Below, in pieces: positions 4,840-11,308 of a stretch of 11,914 bases of DNA. The notes below the pieces were generated by a model. That model had not been told where the DNA came from, did no database searches, and saw only the letters and a program-made list of their open reading frames with translations. Positions within the stretch are counted from its first letter, which is position 1; each line of letters starts with the position of its first letter. Made by a program: the position numbers and the translations under genes. Source of the stretch: Deinococcus sp. (lineage in GTDB: Bacteria > Deinococcota > Deinococci > Deinococcales > Thermaceae); NCBI GenBank assembly GCA_023382135.1, contig JAMCQK010000074.1, positions 1-11,914 on the forward strand, given 5' to 3'.

Positions 4840-5586
4840 GTGGCCAAGTTTTTAGGGAAGCCGCAAGCGGCGGTAGGGCTGCGCAGACGAGTGCTCGAGG
4901 CCGCCGAAAAGTTCCGCCGGGCGCACGCGCCCCTGACGCCCGAACGCATGGCCAAGGCCATCGGGGTGGACATTGAACTCACCAAGCTTTCCGGTGACGG
5001 GATGCTGGACCCAAGCGGCAAGCGCGTGCTGATCTCCCGTGACCAGCCGCCCAGACGCCAGCGCTTCACGTTGGCGCATGAGGTGGTGCATTTTCTGATT
5101 CGTAGTGACGACGAGCTGCTCTCGGAGCTGCACGAGTGGTACCAGGGAGAAGACCTCGAGGCCGAACTTGAATCCCTCTGTAATGTAGGCGCCGCCGAGA
5201 TGCTTCTGCCGCGCGAGATCGTGGCGGCAAGGCTCTCGAAAAGAGGAGTTGCTCCGCGGCTAGTCCCGGACCTGGCCGAAAGCCACCAGGTCTCGGAAGA
5301 AGTGGCGGCCATTGCGCTTGCCGAGCGGAGTTCTACTCCGCTGATGATTGTGATTGCGGGCGCTAAGCCGCTGCGGGTGTTTTTCTCCGCGCGCAGTTCT
5401 GGTTTTCGCGCGCAGCTTCCACGGGGGAAGATGATCGAGCGCGAGCACCCGCTTTCCATTGTCTACGACACCGGGCTGGATTACAGCGGCCAGGCCACGC
5501 TTCCGGGAGGGTTTAGGGTCTACAGCCTCGAGGCCTACCCCCGCGCGGGCCGCGTCTACGCCCTCTTCCGCGAGATGCCGTCCTAA
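4840..5586 (+). CDS. irrE: IrrE/PprI-type metalloprotease, DNA-damage response activator
   Basis: A 248-residue ImmA/IrrE-family zinc metallopeptidase, closely following Deinococcus IrrE (PprI), which cleaves DdrO after radiation or desiccation. The catalytic motif is RQRFTLAHEVVHFL, with H80-E81-x2-H84. The third zinc ligand fits E111 in ESLCNVGAAEMLLP; the 31-residue spacing from the first His equals that in Deinococcus IrrE (H82, H86, E113). Residues 112-160 form the helical DNA-binding-like part and 165-248 the GAF-like sensor part (PLMIVIAG, ending EAYPRAGRVYALF). It is somewhat shorter than the Deinococcus proteins. The GTG start follows AGGA at 8 bases; a start further upstream would lie inside the VOC gene. 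It is likely cotranscribed with the DNA glycosylase gene 27 bp downstream. Confidence 0.92.
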   Translation: MAKFLGKPQAAVGLRRRVLEAAEKFRRAHAPLTPERMAKAIGVDIELTKLSGDGMLDPSGKRVLISRDQPPRRQRFTLAHEVVHFLIRSDDELLSELHEWYQGEDLEAELESLCNVGAAEMLLPREIVAARLSKRGVAPRLVPDLAESHQVSEEVAAIALAERSSTPLMIVIAGAKPLRVFFSARSSGFRAQLPRGKMIEREHPLSIVYDTGLDYSGQATLPGGFRVYSLEAYPRAGRVYALFREMPS

Positions 5587-5613
5587 GATTCCCGGCATAA
5601 ATCACTCAACCCC

Positions 5614-6819
5614 ATGCGGTTCTACCCTACCAACGCTCGAGCCCTGCGCAGGCTGCTGCTTGCCCGGCAAGGGTTGCTGGCATGGACCGGCGGAAAAGGC
5701 AGGTGGAGGGAAGGCGTTCCCTGGCGGGAAAAACTCCAAGGCACTGCGGGGACCCTTGAGGCGCTCCGGCGGTTAGAGGCAGTTCAGATGGACCCGGTGA
5801 ACGTGCTGGAGCGGAACCACCACCTGGTGTTTATGAACCGGGTGGGTGGGTACCAGGCTTCAGCGCTTGAAAAACTTTACCAGCGGAAAAAAGCTTTTGA
5901 GTACTTTGCGCAGATGCGCTGCCTGCTGCCTCTGGATGACTATGCCCTGTTTGCCCCGCGCCGCAAGCACTGGGCCTGGAAGCCCAAGAATCGCCAGCTA
6001 AGTCGGGCCGCGGAATATATTCGCGAACGCTTGAAAAGTGAGGGAGCGCTGGCCTCGAGGGCGCTGGATCTGGGAGACAGCGTGAGGGGCTACTGGGGCT
6101 TTTCTGCCAAGGCCACCACGCAGGCGCTGGAACACTTGTGGGAGGCGGGCGAGGTGGTGGTCGCCTTTCGCAAGGCCGACGAACGTTACTTTGCGCTTGC
6201 CGAGGACTGGCTGCCCGCGCACCTTTCCCAAGAGGGTGATGGCAGCAACTGGGAAGACCTGCTGCAAAAATATCTCCGTGCCTATACTGTCTTCGACGCT
6301 CAAGACGCCCGGCTTGGCTGGAGCTACCGACCGGTAGCCGAGCGCAGGAAAACGCTTGAACGCCTCGAGCGCCAGGGTAGGGTGACGCCGCTAGAGGTGG
6401 AAGGTGTAAAACGGAGATACTACACGCTTACCGAGCTTCTGCCGATGCTCGAATCCATGCAGCAGGCCAAGGCTGCGCCCGAAGTGTTTCTGCTTTCCCC
6501 ATTGGACAACCTGATGTGGCGGCGCGAACGCGTTGCCGACCTTTTTGGCTTTCACTACCGCTGGGAAATTTACCTGCCGGACCACAAACGCAAATATGGT
6601 CCCTACGTGCTGCCGGTGCTGGAGGGAGATAAGCTGGTGGCCCGCGTAGACGCCAGGCTTAACCGCACCGCGGATGCGCTTGAGGTGCGCAGCGTCTGGT
6701 GGGAACAAACACCCGCCAAACCACAAGTGAAACGGCTTGAAACTGCGCTGCAAAACCTGGCAGCCAACCTCTCCGCTTCTCTGCCCGGCCGCCAATATAA
6801 ACATCTTGAGAATCATTGA
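5614..6819 (+). CDS. YcaQ/AlkX-type DNA glycosylase (winged-helix family)
   Basis: A 401-residue member of the winged-helix DNA glycosylase family that includes E. coli YcaQ/AlkX and Streptomyces AlkZ, which remove bulky N-alkylated bases and unhook interstrand crosslinks. The catalytic Q-phi-D motif is present as Q58-M59-D60 in LEAVQMDPVNVLERNHHLV; Q-x-D marks the YcaQ branch. Other family features are YFAQMRCLLPLDDYALFAPR, a wHTH around RALDLGDSVRGYW, and the C-terminal SPLDNLMWRRERVADLFGF with YGPYVLPVLEGDKLVAR. The ATG follows irrE by 27 bp without a clear Shine-Dalgarno; a weak -10-like CATAAAT lies at 5596-5602. Placement next to irrE suggests a damage-repair unit. The exact lesion is not knowable from sequence. 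Confidence 0.88.
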   Translation: MRFYPTNARALRRLLLARQGLLAWTGGKGRWREGVPWREKLQGTAGTLEALRRLEAVQMDPVNVLERNHHLVFMNRVGGYQASALEKLYQRKKAFEYFAQMRCLLPLDDYALFAPRRKHWAWKPKNRQLSRAAEYIRERLKSEGALASRALDLGDSVRGYWGFSAKATTQALEHLWEAGEVVVAFRKADERYFALAEDWLPAHLSQEGDGSNWEDLLQKYLRAYTVFDAQDARLGWSYRPVAERRKTLERLERQGRVTPLEVEGVKRRYYTLTELLPMLESMQQAKAAPEVFLLSPLDNLMWRRERVADLFGFHYRWEIYLPDHKRKYGPYVLPVLEGDKLVARVDARLNRTADALEVRSVWWEQTPAKPQVKRLETALQNLAANLSASLPGRQYKHLENH

Positions 6820-6840
6820 ACCTTGGGTGCGGGAGGGTTA

Positions 6841-8238
6841 TTACTTAACTTCTTTTCGTTCTTTCAGCCAGCGGAGGATAGACTCTTGCTGGTTCTCCAG
6901 CTCCCCGTCCACCACCGCCTGCAGCGCAAGGCGCTTGAGCTTTCCAACCTGGGGGCCGGGTTTCAAGCCGAAGACCCGCATAATCTCCTGGCCGGAAAGC
7001 GCCAGGCTTTGTTCCTTCAGGGTGACCACCTCGCGCGAGAAAGCCTGGCAGCGCAGTCTCAGCTGGTCTGCCCAAGCGGAAGCCTTGCCAGCGTTCGTGC
7101 GGGACTTGGCAGCGAAATCGGCTTCGCGGCAGGCCAGGGCCAGCGGCCATTGCTGCTGCATCTGGTTCAACCAGCGCCTCAGGGTTTTGTTGCTGGGGTT
7201 CAGGGGCGGGCGCATGTGGTTGCGGACCAGGCGCACTACCGTGCGGGTCATCTCGCCGGAGAACTTCAGCCTTTCCATCACGTTCTCGGTGATCTCGGCG
7301 CCCAGGACTTCGTGCTGGTAGTAATGGGCGCTGCCATCATCGCCAAATGTCTGGGTCATGGGTTTGGCAATGTCGTGGAAGAGCAGCGCAAGGCGCACGG
7401 CAACATCTGCCCCCTTGTTTACTGCGTAAGCGATAGCCTGGAAGACGTGTTGGTCGAGCGCAAGCTGGTGATGCTTGTTTTGCTGGTCGAAGCCGATGGA
7501 GGAGGTCCACTCGGGGATAATCTCGGTTAGGAGAGAGGAGTCCCGCAAAAACACCAGCGCGTTGTAGACCCCCGTGGGAGAAGAGGTCCCCAGCAGCGCC
7601 TGCAGCTCGTACGATATGCGCTCGGGCGCCACTGTGGTGATCAGGTGCGCAAGCTCCTTGGCCGCCACAAAGGTACTGGCGTCAAGCGAGAAGTCCAGCT
7701 TGGCCATGAAGCGTCCCGCGCGCAGCATGCGGAGCGGGTCCTCGGCAAAGCGTTCCTTGGGGTCTCCCACGGCGCGCAGCAGTTTTTGCTCGATGTCCCT
7801 TCGGCCGCCAAAGGGGTCAACCAGCGCGCCGTCGGAGAGCTTTTCGGCCATGGCGTTCACGGTGAAGTCGCGCCGGGAAAGGTCTTGCTCAATGGATAGG
7901 TGCGGGTCGTAGGCGACTTCAAATTCGCGGTGGCCCACGCCGGTGGAGCGCTCGGTGCGGGGAAGGGCGAGGTCGATGCCTACCCCTTGGCGTGATACCT
8001 TTATCACGCCGAAGCTGGCCCCTACCACGTTCACGCGGCTGGTGCGCGCCAGGGCGTCTTTCAGGGTTTCGAAGTCCACGCCGGTGGCCAGCAGGTCGGT
8101 GTCCTCGTGAACGAAGCCCAGCAGCTTGTCGCGCACCACGCCGCCTACCCGGTAGAGTTCTCCGCCCAGAGCGCGAACCGTGGAGGTGATGTCTTGTTCG
8201 AGAGCTTGCAGGATGGGGTTCATGGCATAGGCCTTCAT
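6841..8238 (-). CDS. tRNA nucleotidyltransferase / poly(A) polymerase family protein with HD domain
   Basis: A 465-residue class II nucleotidyltransferase that completes tRNA 3' CCA ends, in full or in part. The head domain has GGVVRD (32-37), the metal-binding D46-x-D48 pair in HEDTDLLATG, RRDFTVNAM (122-130), and DPFGGRRDIEQKLLR with EDPLRMLRAGRF further on. An HD phosphohydrolase domain follows (LLFHDIAKP, His288-Asp289; H309; NHMRPP around 340-344). Relatives in this phylum split the work into CC-adding and A-adding enzymes, so the precise activity is uncertain. Two starts are possible: ATG 8238, or ATG 8223 (five residues shorter), which has AAGG at a suitable distance. It converges with the glycosylase gene, with only 21 bp between stops. 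Confidence 0.93.
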   Translation of the reverse strand: MKAYAMNPILQALEQDITSTVRALGGELYRVGGVVRDKLLGFVHEDTDLLATGVDFETLKDALARTSRVNVVGASFGVIKVSRQGVGIDLALPRTERSTGVGHREFEVAYDPHLSIEQDLSRRDFTVNAMAEKLSDGALVDPFGGRRDIEQKLLRAVGDPKERFAEDPLRMLRAGRFMAKLDFSLDASTFVAAKELAHLITTVAPERISYELQALLGTSSPTGVYNALVFLRDSSLLTEIIPEWTSSIGFDQQNKHHQLALDQHVFQAIAYAVNKGADVAVRLALLFHDIAKPMTQTFGDDGSAHYYQHEVLGAEITENVMERLKFSGEMTRTVVRLVRNHMRPPLNPSNKTLRRWLNQMQQQWPLALACREADFAAKSRTNAGKASAWADQLRLRCQAFSREVVTLKEQSLALSGQEIMRVFGLKPGPQVGKLKRLALQAVVDGELENQQESILRWLKERKEVK

Positions 8239-8251
8239 GACCAGTTTAGGG

Positions 8252-8296
8252 GTAGGCCTGGAAACAACTGGCCCTTACGGGCTGAGCAAGGCCTAC
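8252..8296. repeat. Inverted repeat GTAGGCCT / AGGCCTAC in a divergent spacer
   Basis: GTAGGCCT (8252-8259) is perfectly inverted at 8289-8296. A smaller nested hairpin (GCCC 8271-8274, GGGC 8279-8282) lies between them. A third AGGCCT occurs at 8229-8234 inside the start of the - strand gene. All lie between two divergent genes, so they could be operator half-sites or form a cruciform. No regulator is apparent. Confidence 0.35.
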
Positions 8297-8318
8297 ATCC
8301 CTCTATCCCGCCCGGGTT

Positions 8319-8327
8319 TGAGATAAT
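8319..8327 (+). promoter_or_regulatory. Extended -10 promoter before the phosphatidyltransferase gene
   Basis: TG (8319-8320), one base, then GATAAT (8322-8327) makes an extended -10. No good -35 is present at 17 bases. The expected transcript start is a few bases before ATG 8338, which implies a leaderless message. The other candidate ATG (8326) overlaps the -10 itself, which argues against it. Confidence 0.45.
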
Positions 8328-8337
8328 GTTGGTACAA

Positions 8338-9153
8338 ATGCCGACCTTTGAACAAGGCCTCAAACACCGGCCCAGCGAGGAGTTCTTGAGCGCTGCCATT
8401 TACCGCCCGCTCGCGCACCGGCTGGTGCTGGCGCTTTACCGGACAACGGCTGACCCGTTGCACCTGCTAGCGCTGCACACGGTTTTGGGTTTTCTTTCCG
8501 CCTGGCTGATGGTGCGGGGACAGGACCTGCTGGCCGCAATTCTGCTCCAGGTTAAGTCGGTCTTGGACAACGCCGACGGCCAGCTGGCCAGGGTCAAGGG
8601 CCTCGAGAGCGAGCTGGGCCGCTACCTGGACACCGATTCCGACTTTCTGGTGAACCTGGCGCTGTTCTACGCGCTTTATCTCAGGACCGGGGAAGGGGCG
8701 CTGGCGGCGCTGGCGTTTGTGGTGCTCACGCTGGTGCAGTCGTGGGACTTCAACCTGGAGCACCTGTACCGGCGCGCACGCGGCGAGGCCTTTCGTTCCC
8801 AGGCCAGGGACAAGAACGGTTTTTTGGTCAAGCTTCTGCGCTTGGACTATGCCGTGATCTTTGGCTTGCAGGACAAGTTGGTGAGAGGCCTCGAGGGCTT
8901 TCTGTTCCGCGTCCAGACCGCCTCGGTATCACCAGAAAAGCGCGCCAGGCTGGCGCATGAATGGTGGAACCTCTTCTCCACGGCTTCGCTGGTCAACCTG
9001 GGCCTCACCACGCAGCTTTTCTTTTTGGGGCTTTTCCTGGTGCTTCACCAGCCAAGGCTATACCTCACCTTCGTGATCTTGCAGGGGGCGTATCTTGTAG
9101 GAGTTTACCTATGGCGGATACTCAGGCTCCTCGCTATCCGGTCCCGACCGTAG
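8338..9153 (+). CDS. CDP-alcohol phosphatidyltransferase family membrane protein
   Basis: A 271-residue integral membrane enzyme that transfers a substituted phosphate from a CDP-alcohol to a second alcohol, as in phospholipid or phospho-inositol synthesis. The family signature D-G-x2-A-R-x8-G-x3-D-x3-D is complete: DNADGQLARVKGLESELGRY followed by LDTDSD (about residues 75-100). Hydrophobic segments flank it (LLALHTVLGFLSAWLMV, LALFYALYL, ALAALAFVVLTLV, and two near the C-terminus around FFLGLFLVL and YLVGVYLW). The acceptor substrate cannot be told. ATG 8326 would add four residues; I prefer 8338 because of the promoter position. The 3' end overlaps the Nudix gene by 43 bases. Confidence 0.88.
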   Translation: MPTFEQGLKHRPSEEFLSAAIYRPLAHRLVLALYRTTADPLHLLALHTVLGFLSAWLMVRGQDLLAAILLQVKSVLDNADGQLARVKGLESELGRYLDTDSDFLVNLALFYALYLRTGEGALAALAFVVLTLVQSWDFNLEHLYRRARGEAFRSQARDKNGFLVKLLRLDYAVIFGLQDKLVRGLEGFLFRVQTASVSPEKRARLAHEWWNLFSTASLVNLGLTTQLFFLGLFLVLHQPRLYLTFVILQGAYLVGVYLWRILRLLAIRSRP

Positions 9154-9545
9154 CCGCGCTGGTCCGCGGACCTTCGGGCCGGGTGCTGTTGGTGCGGACC
9201 AGCAAGTGGAAGGGCCTGTGGGGCGTTCCTGGTGGAAAGGTGGACTGGGGGGAGAGCTTAGAAGAAGCCCTCAGGCGCGAGCTGCGGGAAGAGGTAGGTC
9301 TTGAAGTCTCCCGCATCCGCCCGGCACTTACGCAAGAGGCCGTGCTAGACCCGCAGTTTTACCAACCGATGCATTTTCTTTTCTTCAACTACTTTGCCGA
9401 AAGCGAAAGTGAAGACGTGGTCCCGAACCACGAGATCGAAAACTGGGCCTGGGTGAAGCCAGCTGCAAGCTTGCGGTATCCTCTCAACACCTATACCCAG
9501 ATACTTTTGGAGCAGTATCTTCGCGAAGAAAGGGTTACGGGATGA
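9111..9545 (+). CDS. Nudix hydrolase (candidate dihydroneopterin triphosphate pyrophosphohydrolase)
   Basis: A 144-residue Nudix enzyme. The complete Nudix box G-x5-E-x7-R-E-U-x-E-E-x-G-U is seen as GKVDWGESLEEALRRELREE then VGL. Nudix enzymes hydrolyse nucleoside diphosphates linked to another group, using Mg held by the box glutamates. The start ATG follows AGGAG with 7 bases between and lies inside the end of the phosphatidyltransferase gene. Its stop overlaps the SDR start (ATGA). Two genes later comes folE, whose product dihydroneopterin triphosphate must lose pyrophosphate on the way to folate, and a Nudix enzyme does this in E. coli (NudB). That role is inferred from context only; ADP-ribose or mutagenic-nucleotide hydrolysis are alternatives. 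Confidence 0.92.
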   Translation: MADTQAPRYPVPTVAALVRGPSGRVLLVRTSKWKGLWGVPGGKVDWGESLEEALRRELREEVGLEVSRIRPALTQEAVLDPQFYQPMHFLFFNYFAESESEDVVPNHEIENWAWVKPAASLRYPLNTYTQILLEQYLREERVTG

Positions 9546-10255
9546 AACGCGTTGCGCTGGTCACCGGCTCAGCCAAGGGCATTGGGCGGGCCATTGTGCT
9601 GCGCTTGGCGCAAGAGAACTATCAAGTAGCGGTCCACTACCGAAACAGCAAAGCCGAGGCCGAACTCACCTTGCGTGATGCCAAAGCGCTGGGTGCTGGC
9701 GCCATCGCTTTACCCGCAGACATAACCAACCCGGAGGAAGCCAGAAGCCTGGTGGAAAAAACACTCCGGTATTTCGGCAGGCTGGATGTACTGGTCAACA
9801 ACGTGGGCAGCTACCTTTACAAGCCCATTGAGGAGACCGGTGCCGAGGAGTGGCAGGGAGTCCTTGACTCCAACCTGAATGCCACCTTCTATGTCACCCA
9901 GGCGGCCATTCCCCACTTGGTGGCCTCCGGGGCGGGGCGGGTGGTGAACCTGGGATACGCGGGCGCGGGTAACTTGGTTGCCAGGCCGCACATCACGCCT
10001 TACCTGATTGCCAAGACCGGCGTGATGCTTTATAGCAAGGCGCTCGCCAAAAGGCTTGCGGGCCGAGGGGTCACGGTCAATGTGGTTTCTCCCGGTGTGG
10101 CCGAGAACTCGGTCTCGCAGCCGCTGGCGGAAATTCCCGCAGGCCGGCTGGCCACACTTGGCGAAGTAGCGGAAGCGGTACTCTACTTTGTGCGTGAGAG
10201 CTCCGGCTACGTTACCGGCCAGGTGCTCGAGGTCTCCGGGGGCTGGAACCTGTAG
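9542..10255 (+). CDS. SDR oxidoreductase, candidate pteridine (FolM-like) reductase
   Basis: A 237-residue classical-size short-chain dehydrogenase/reductase. The Rossmann cofactor motif is TGSAKGIGRAI (8-18), with NNVG at about 87-90. H-Y-R-N after the second strand suggests NADPH preference. The active-site Y-x3-K is present (PYLIAKTG). However, the usual catalytic Ser of the preceding strand is absent: the segment reads VVNLGYAGAGNLVARPHITP. Pteridine reductases such as FolM and PTR1 also lack this Ser. The gene lies between the Nudix gene (ATGA overlap) and folE (44 bp), which supports dihydropterin/dihydrofolate reduction. FabG-like carbonyl reduction is the alternative but is less likely without the Ser. 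Confidence 0.85.
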   Translation: MKRVALVTGSAKGIGRAIVLRLAQENYQVAVHYRNSKAEAELTLRDAKALGAGAIALPADITNPEEARSLVEKTLRYFGRLDVLVNNVGSYLYKPIEETGAEEWQGVLDSNLNATFYVTQAAIPHLVASGAGRVVNLGYAGAGNLVARPHITPYLIAKTGVMLYSKALAKRLAGRGVTVNVVSPGVAENSVSQPLAEIPAGRLATLGEVAEAVLYFVRESSGYVTGQVLEVSGGWNL

Positions 10256-10299
10256 GACTGGCGCCTCACTTACGGTGAGCGGGGGAAGGAGGTAGCAGC

Positions 10300-10905
10300 A
10301 TGAAACGTGTAATTGAAATGGACGACACCGGTCTGGTATTCGATACCGAGCTTGACACCGACCGTATGGCGGGACTGGGCCGCGAGTGGCTCCAGCTTAT
10401 GGGAGAGAACCCCGAGCGCGAAGGCCTGCTCAAGACCCCCGAGCGCATGGCGCGGGCCTGGGCTTTCCTCACCAGGGGCTACCGGCAGGATCTTGATGAA
10501 ATTGTCAACGGGGCTATTTTTCATGCCGAAGGTTCCGAGATGGTGGTGGTCAAAGGCATTGAGTTTTACTCCATGTGCGAGCACCACTTGCTGCCCTTTT
10601 TTGGCAAGGTCCATGTTGGCTATATTCCCAACCAAAAAATTCTGGGGCTTTCCAAGCTGGCCCGTGTCACCGATATGTTTGCCCGCAGACTCCAAGTGCA
10701 GGAGCGCCTGGCGGGGCAGATTGCCGAAGCCATAGACCAAGTGCTGGAACCCCAGGGGGTGGCGGTGGTGGTGGAGGGGCTCCACCTGTGCATGATGATG
10801 CGCGGGGTGGAAAAACAGCACGCCGAGACGACCACCAGTGCCATGCGGGGCGTGTTCAAGGAAAGCGGCGTGACCCGCGGGGAGTTTTTGAGCCTGATTC
10901 GCTAG
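10300..10905 (+). CDS. folE: GTP cyclohydrolase I
   Basis: A 201-residue GTP cyclohydrolase I, which converts GTP to 7,8-dihydroneopterin triphosphate, the first step to folate and other pterins; the family forms decamers. Zinc ligands are C93 and H96 in EFYSMCEHHLLPFFGKVHVG and C164 in LHLCMMMRGV. The catalytic-site stretch LGLSKLARVTDMFARRLQVQ and the signature RGVEKQHAETTTSAMRG are intact. The start ATG follows a strong AAGGAGG at 7 bases. The last clear gene of the + strand set, with no obvious terminator after it. The preceding Nudix and SDR genes fit a pterin pathway. Confidence 0.97.
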   Translation: MKRVIEMDDTGLVFDTELDTDRMAGLGREWLQLMGENPEREGLLKTPERMARAWAFLTRGYRQDLDEIVNGAIFHAEGSEMVVVKGIEFYSMCEHHLLPFFGKVHVGYIPNQKILGLSKLARVTDMFARRLQVQERLAGQIAEAIDQVLEPQGVAVVVEGLHLCMMMRGVEKQHAETTTSAMRGVFKESGVTRGEFLSLIR

Positions 10906-11308
10906 CAAGACGACCAGTAACCGCCCGTGTTATCGACAAACCGCCGCGCTCTTCCCGGTAGCCGGGGCCCAGGCTAAAAACAATTGCCTGGAAGCGTTAA
11001 GCCAGGCCGGATCCCCACCAAGCCAATCTCAGCAAGCCAAGATACGTAGTCTGGCCACCGGGAACCGGCTTGCGGGGCCGCGTGTACGCCGTAGACCAAG
11101 GTGCGCAGACTGTGTTTTCCGTTGCTCGGCTAGAAAACAAGCGCCACGGCCCAGGGTCTTGTCAATGTTGGCCTAGGAAGGTAGCCACAGAATCAAACAC
11201 TCGTTTGGCGGCTTTGCCGTCTGTGCGCCTGGTGCTGGTGGTGCGATTGATCATGTGTACTCTTTTGTTTTGACAAGCGGAAGAACGCCCTCAACACCAA
11301 CTTGAATG
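10906..11308. other. 403-bp region without a convincing gene
   Basis: No frame here has a credible start, ribosome-binding site and recognisable protein. An imperfect palindrome TAGCCGGGGCCCAGGCTA (10962-10979 approximately) is followed by AAAAAC rather than T, so it is not a + strand terminator. CTTGTCAA (11158-11165) is inverted as TTGACAAG (11270-11277). CTTGA/TCAAG (11301-11313) forms a small palindrome over the stop of the ROK gene. A short - strand frame (11254-11162) vaguely recalls the C-terminal helix of a glycosyltransferase or epimerase, so the region may hold a gene remnant. Confidence 0.5.

Noticed and set aside
4416..5459. 347-codon - strand open frame opposite VOC and irrE
   Set aside because: Ser/Arg-rich sequence typical of an antisense shadow; the + strand frames carry intact catalytic motifs.
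8107..8325. Upstream extension of the phosphatidyltransferase gene across the start of the opposite-strand nucleotidyltransferase gene
   Set aside because: It would overlap conserved coding sequence of that gene, has no membrane-protein character and no ribosome-binding site.
10962..10979. GC-rich palindrome as a folE terminator
   Set aside because: It is followed by AAAAAC instead of a T-run on the + strand, and the arms leave almost no loop.
11070..11273. 67-codon + strand frame in the gap before the ROK gene
   Set aside because: TTG start without a ribosome-binding site, and no recognisable domain.
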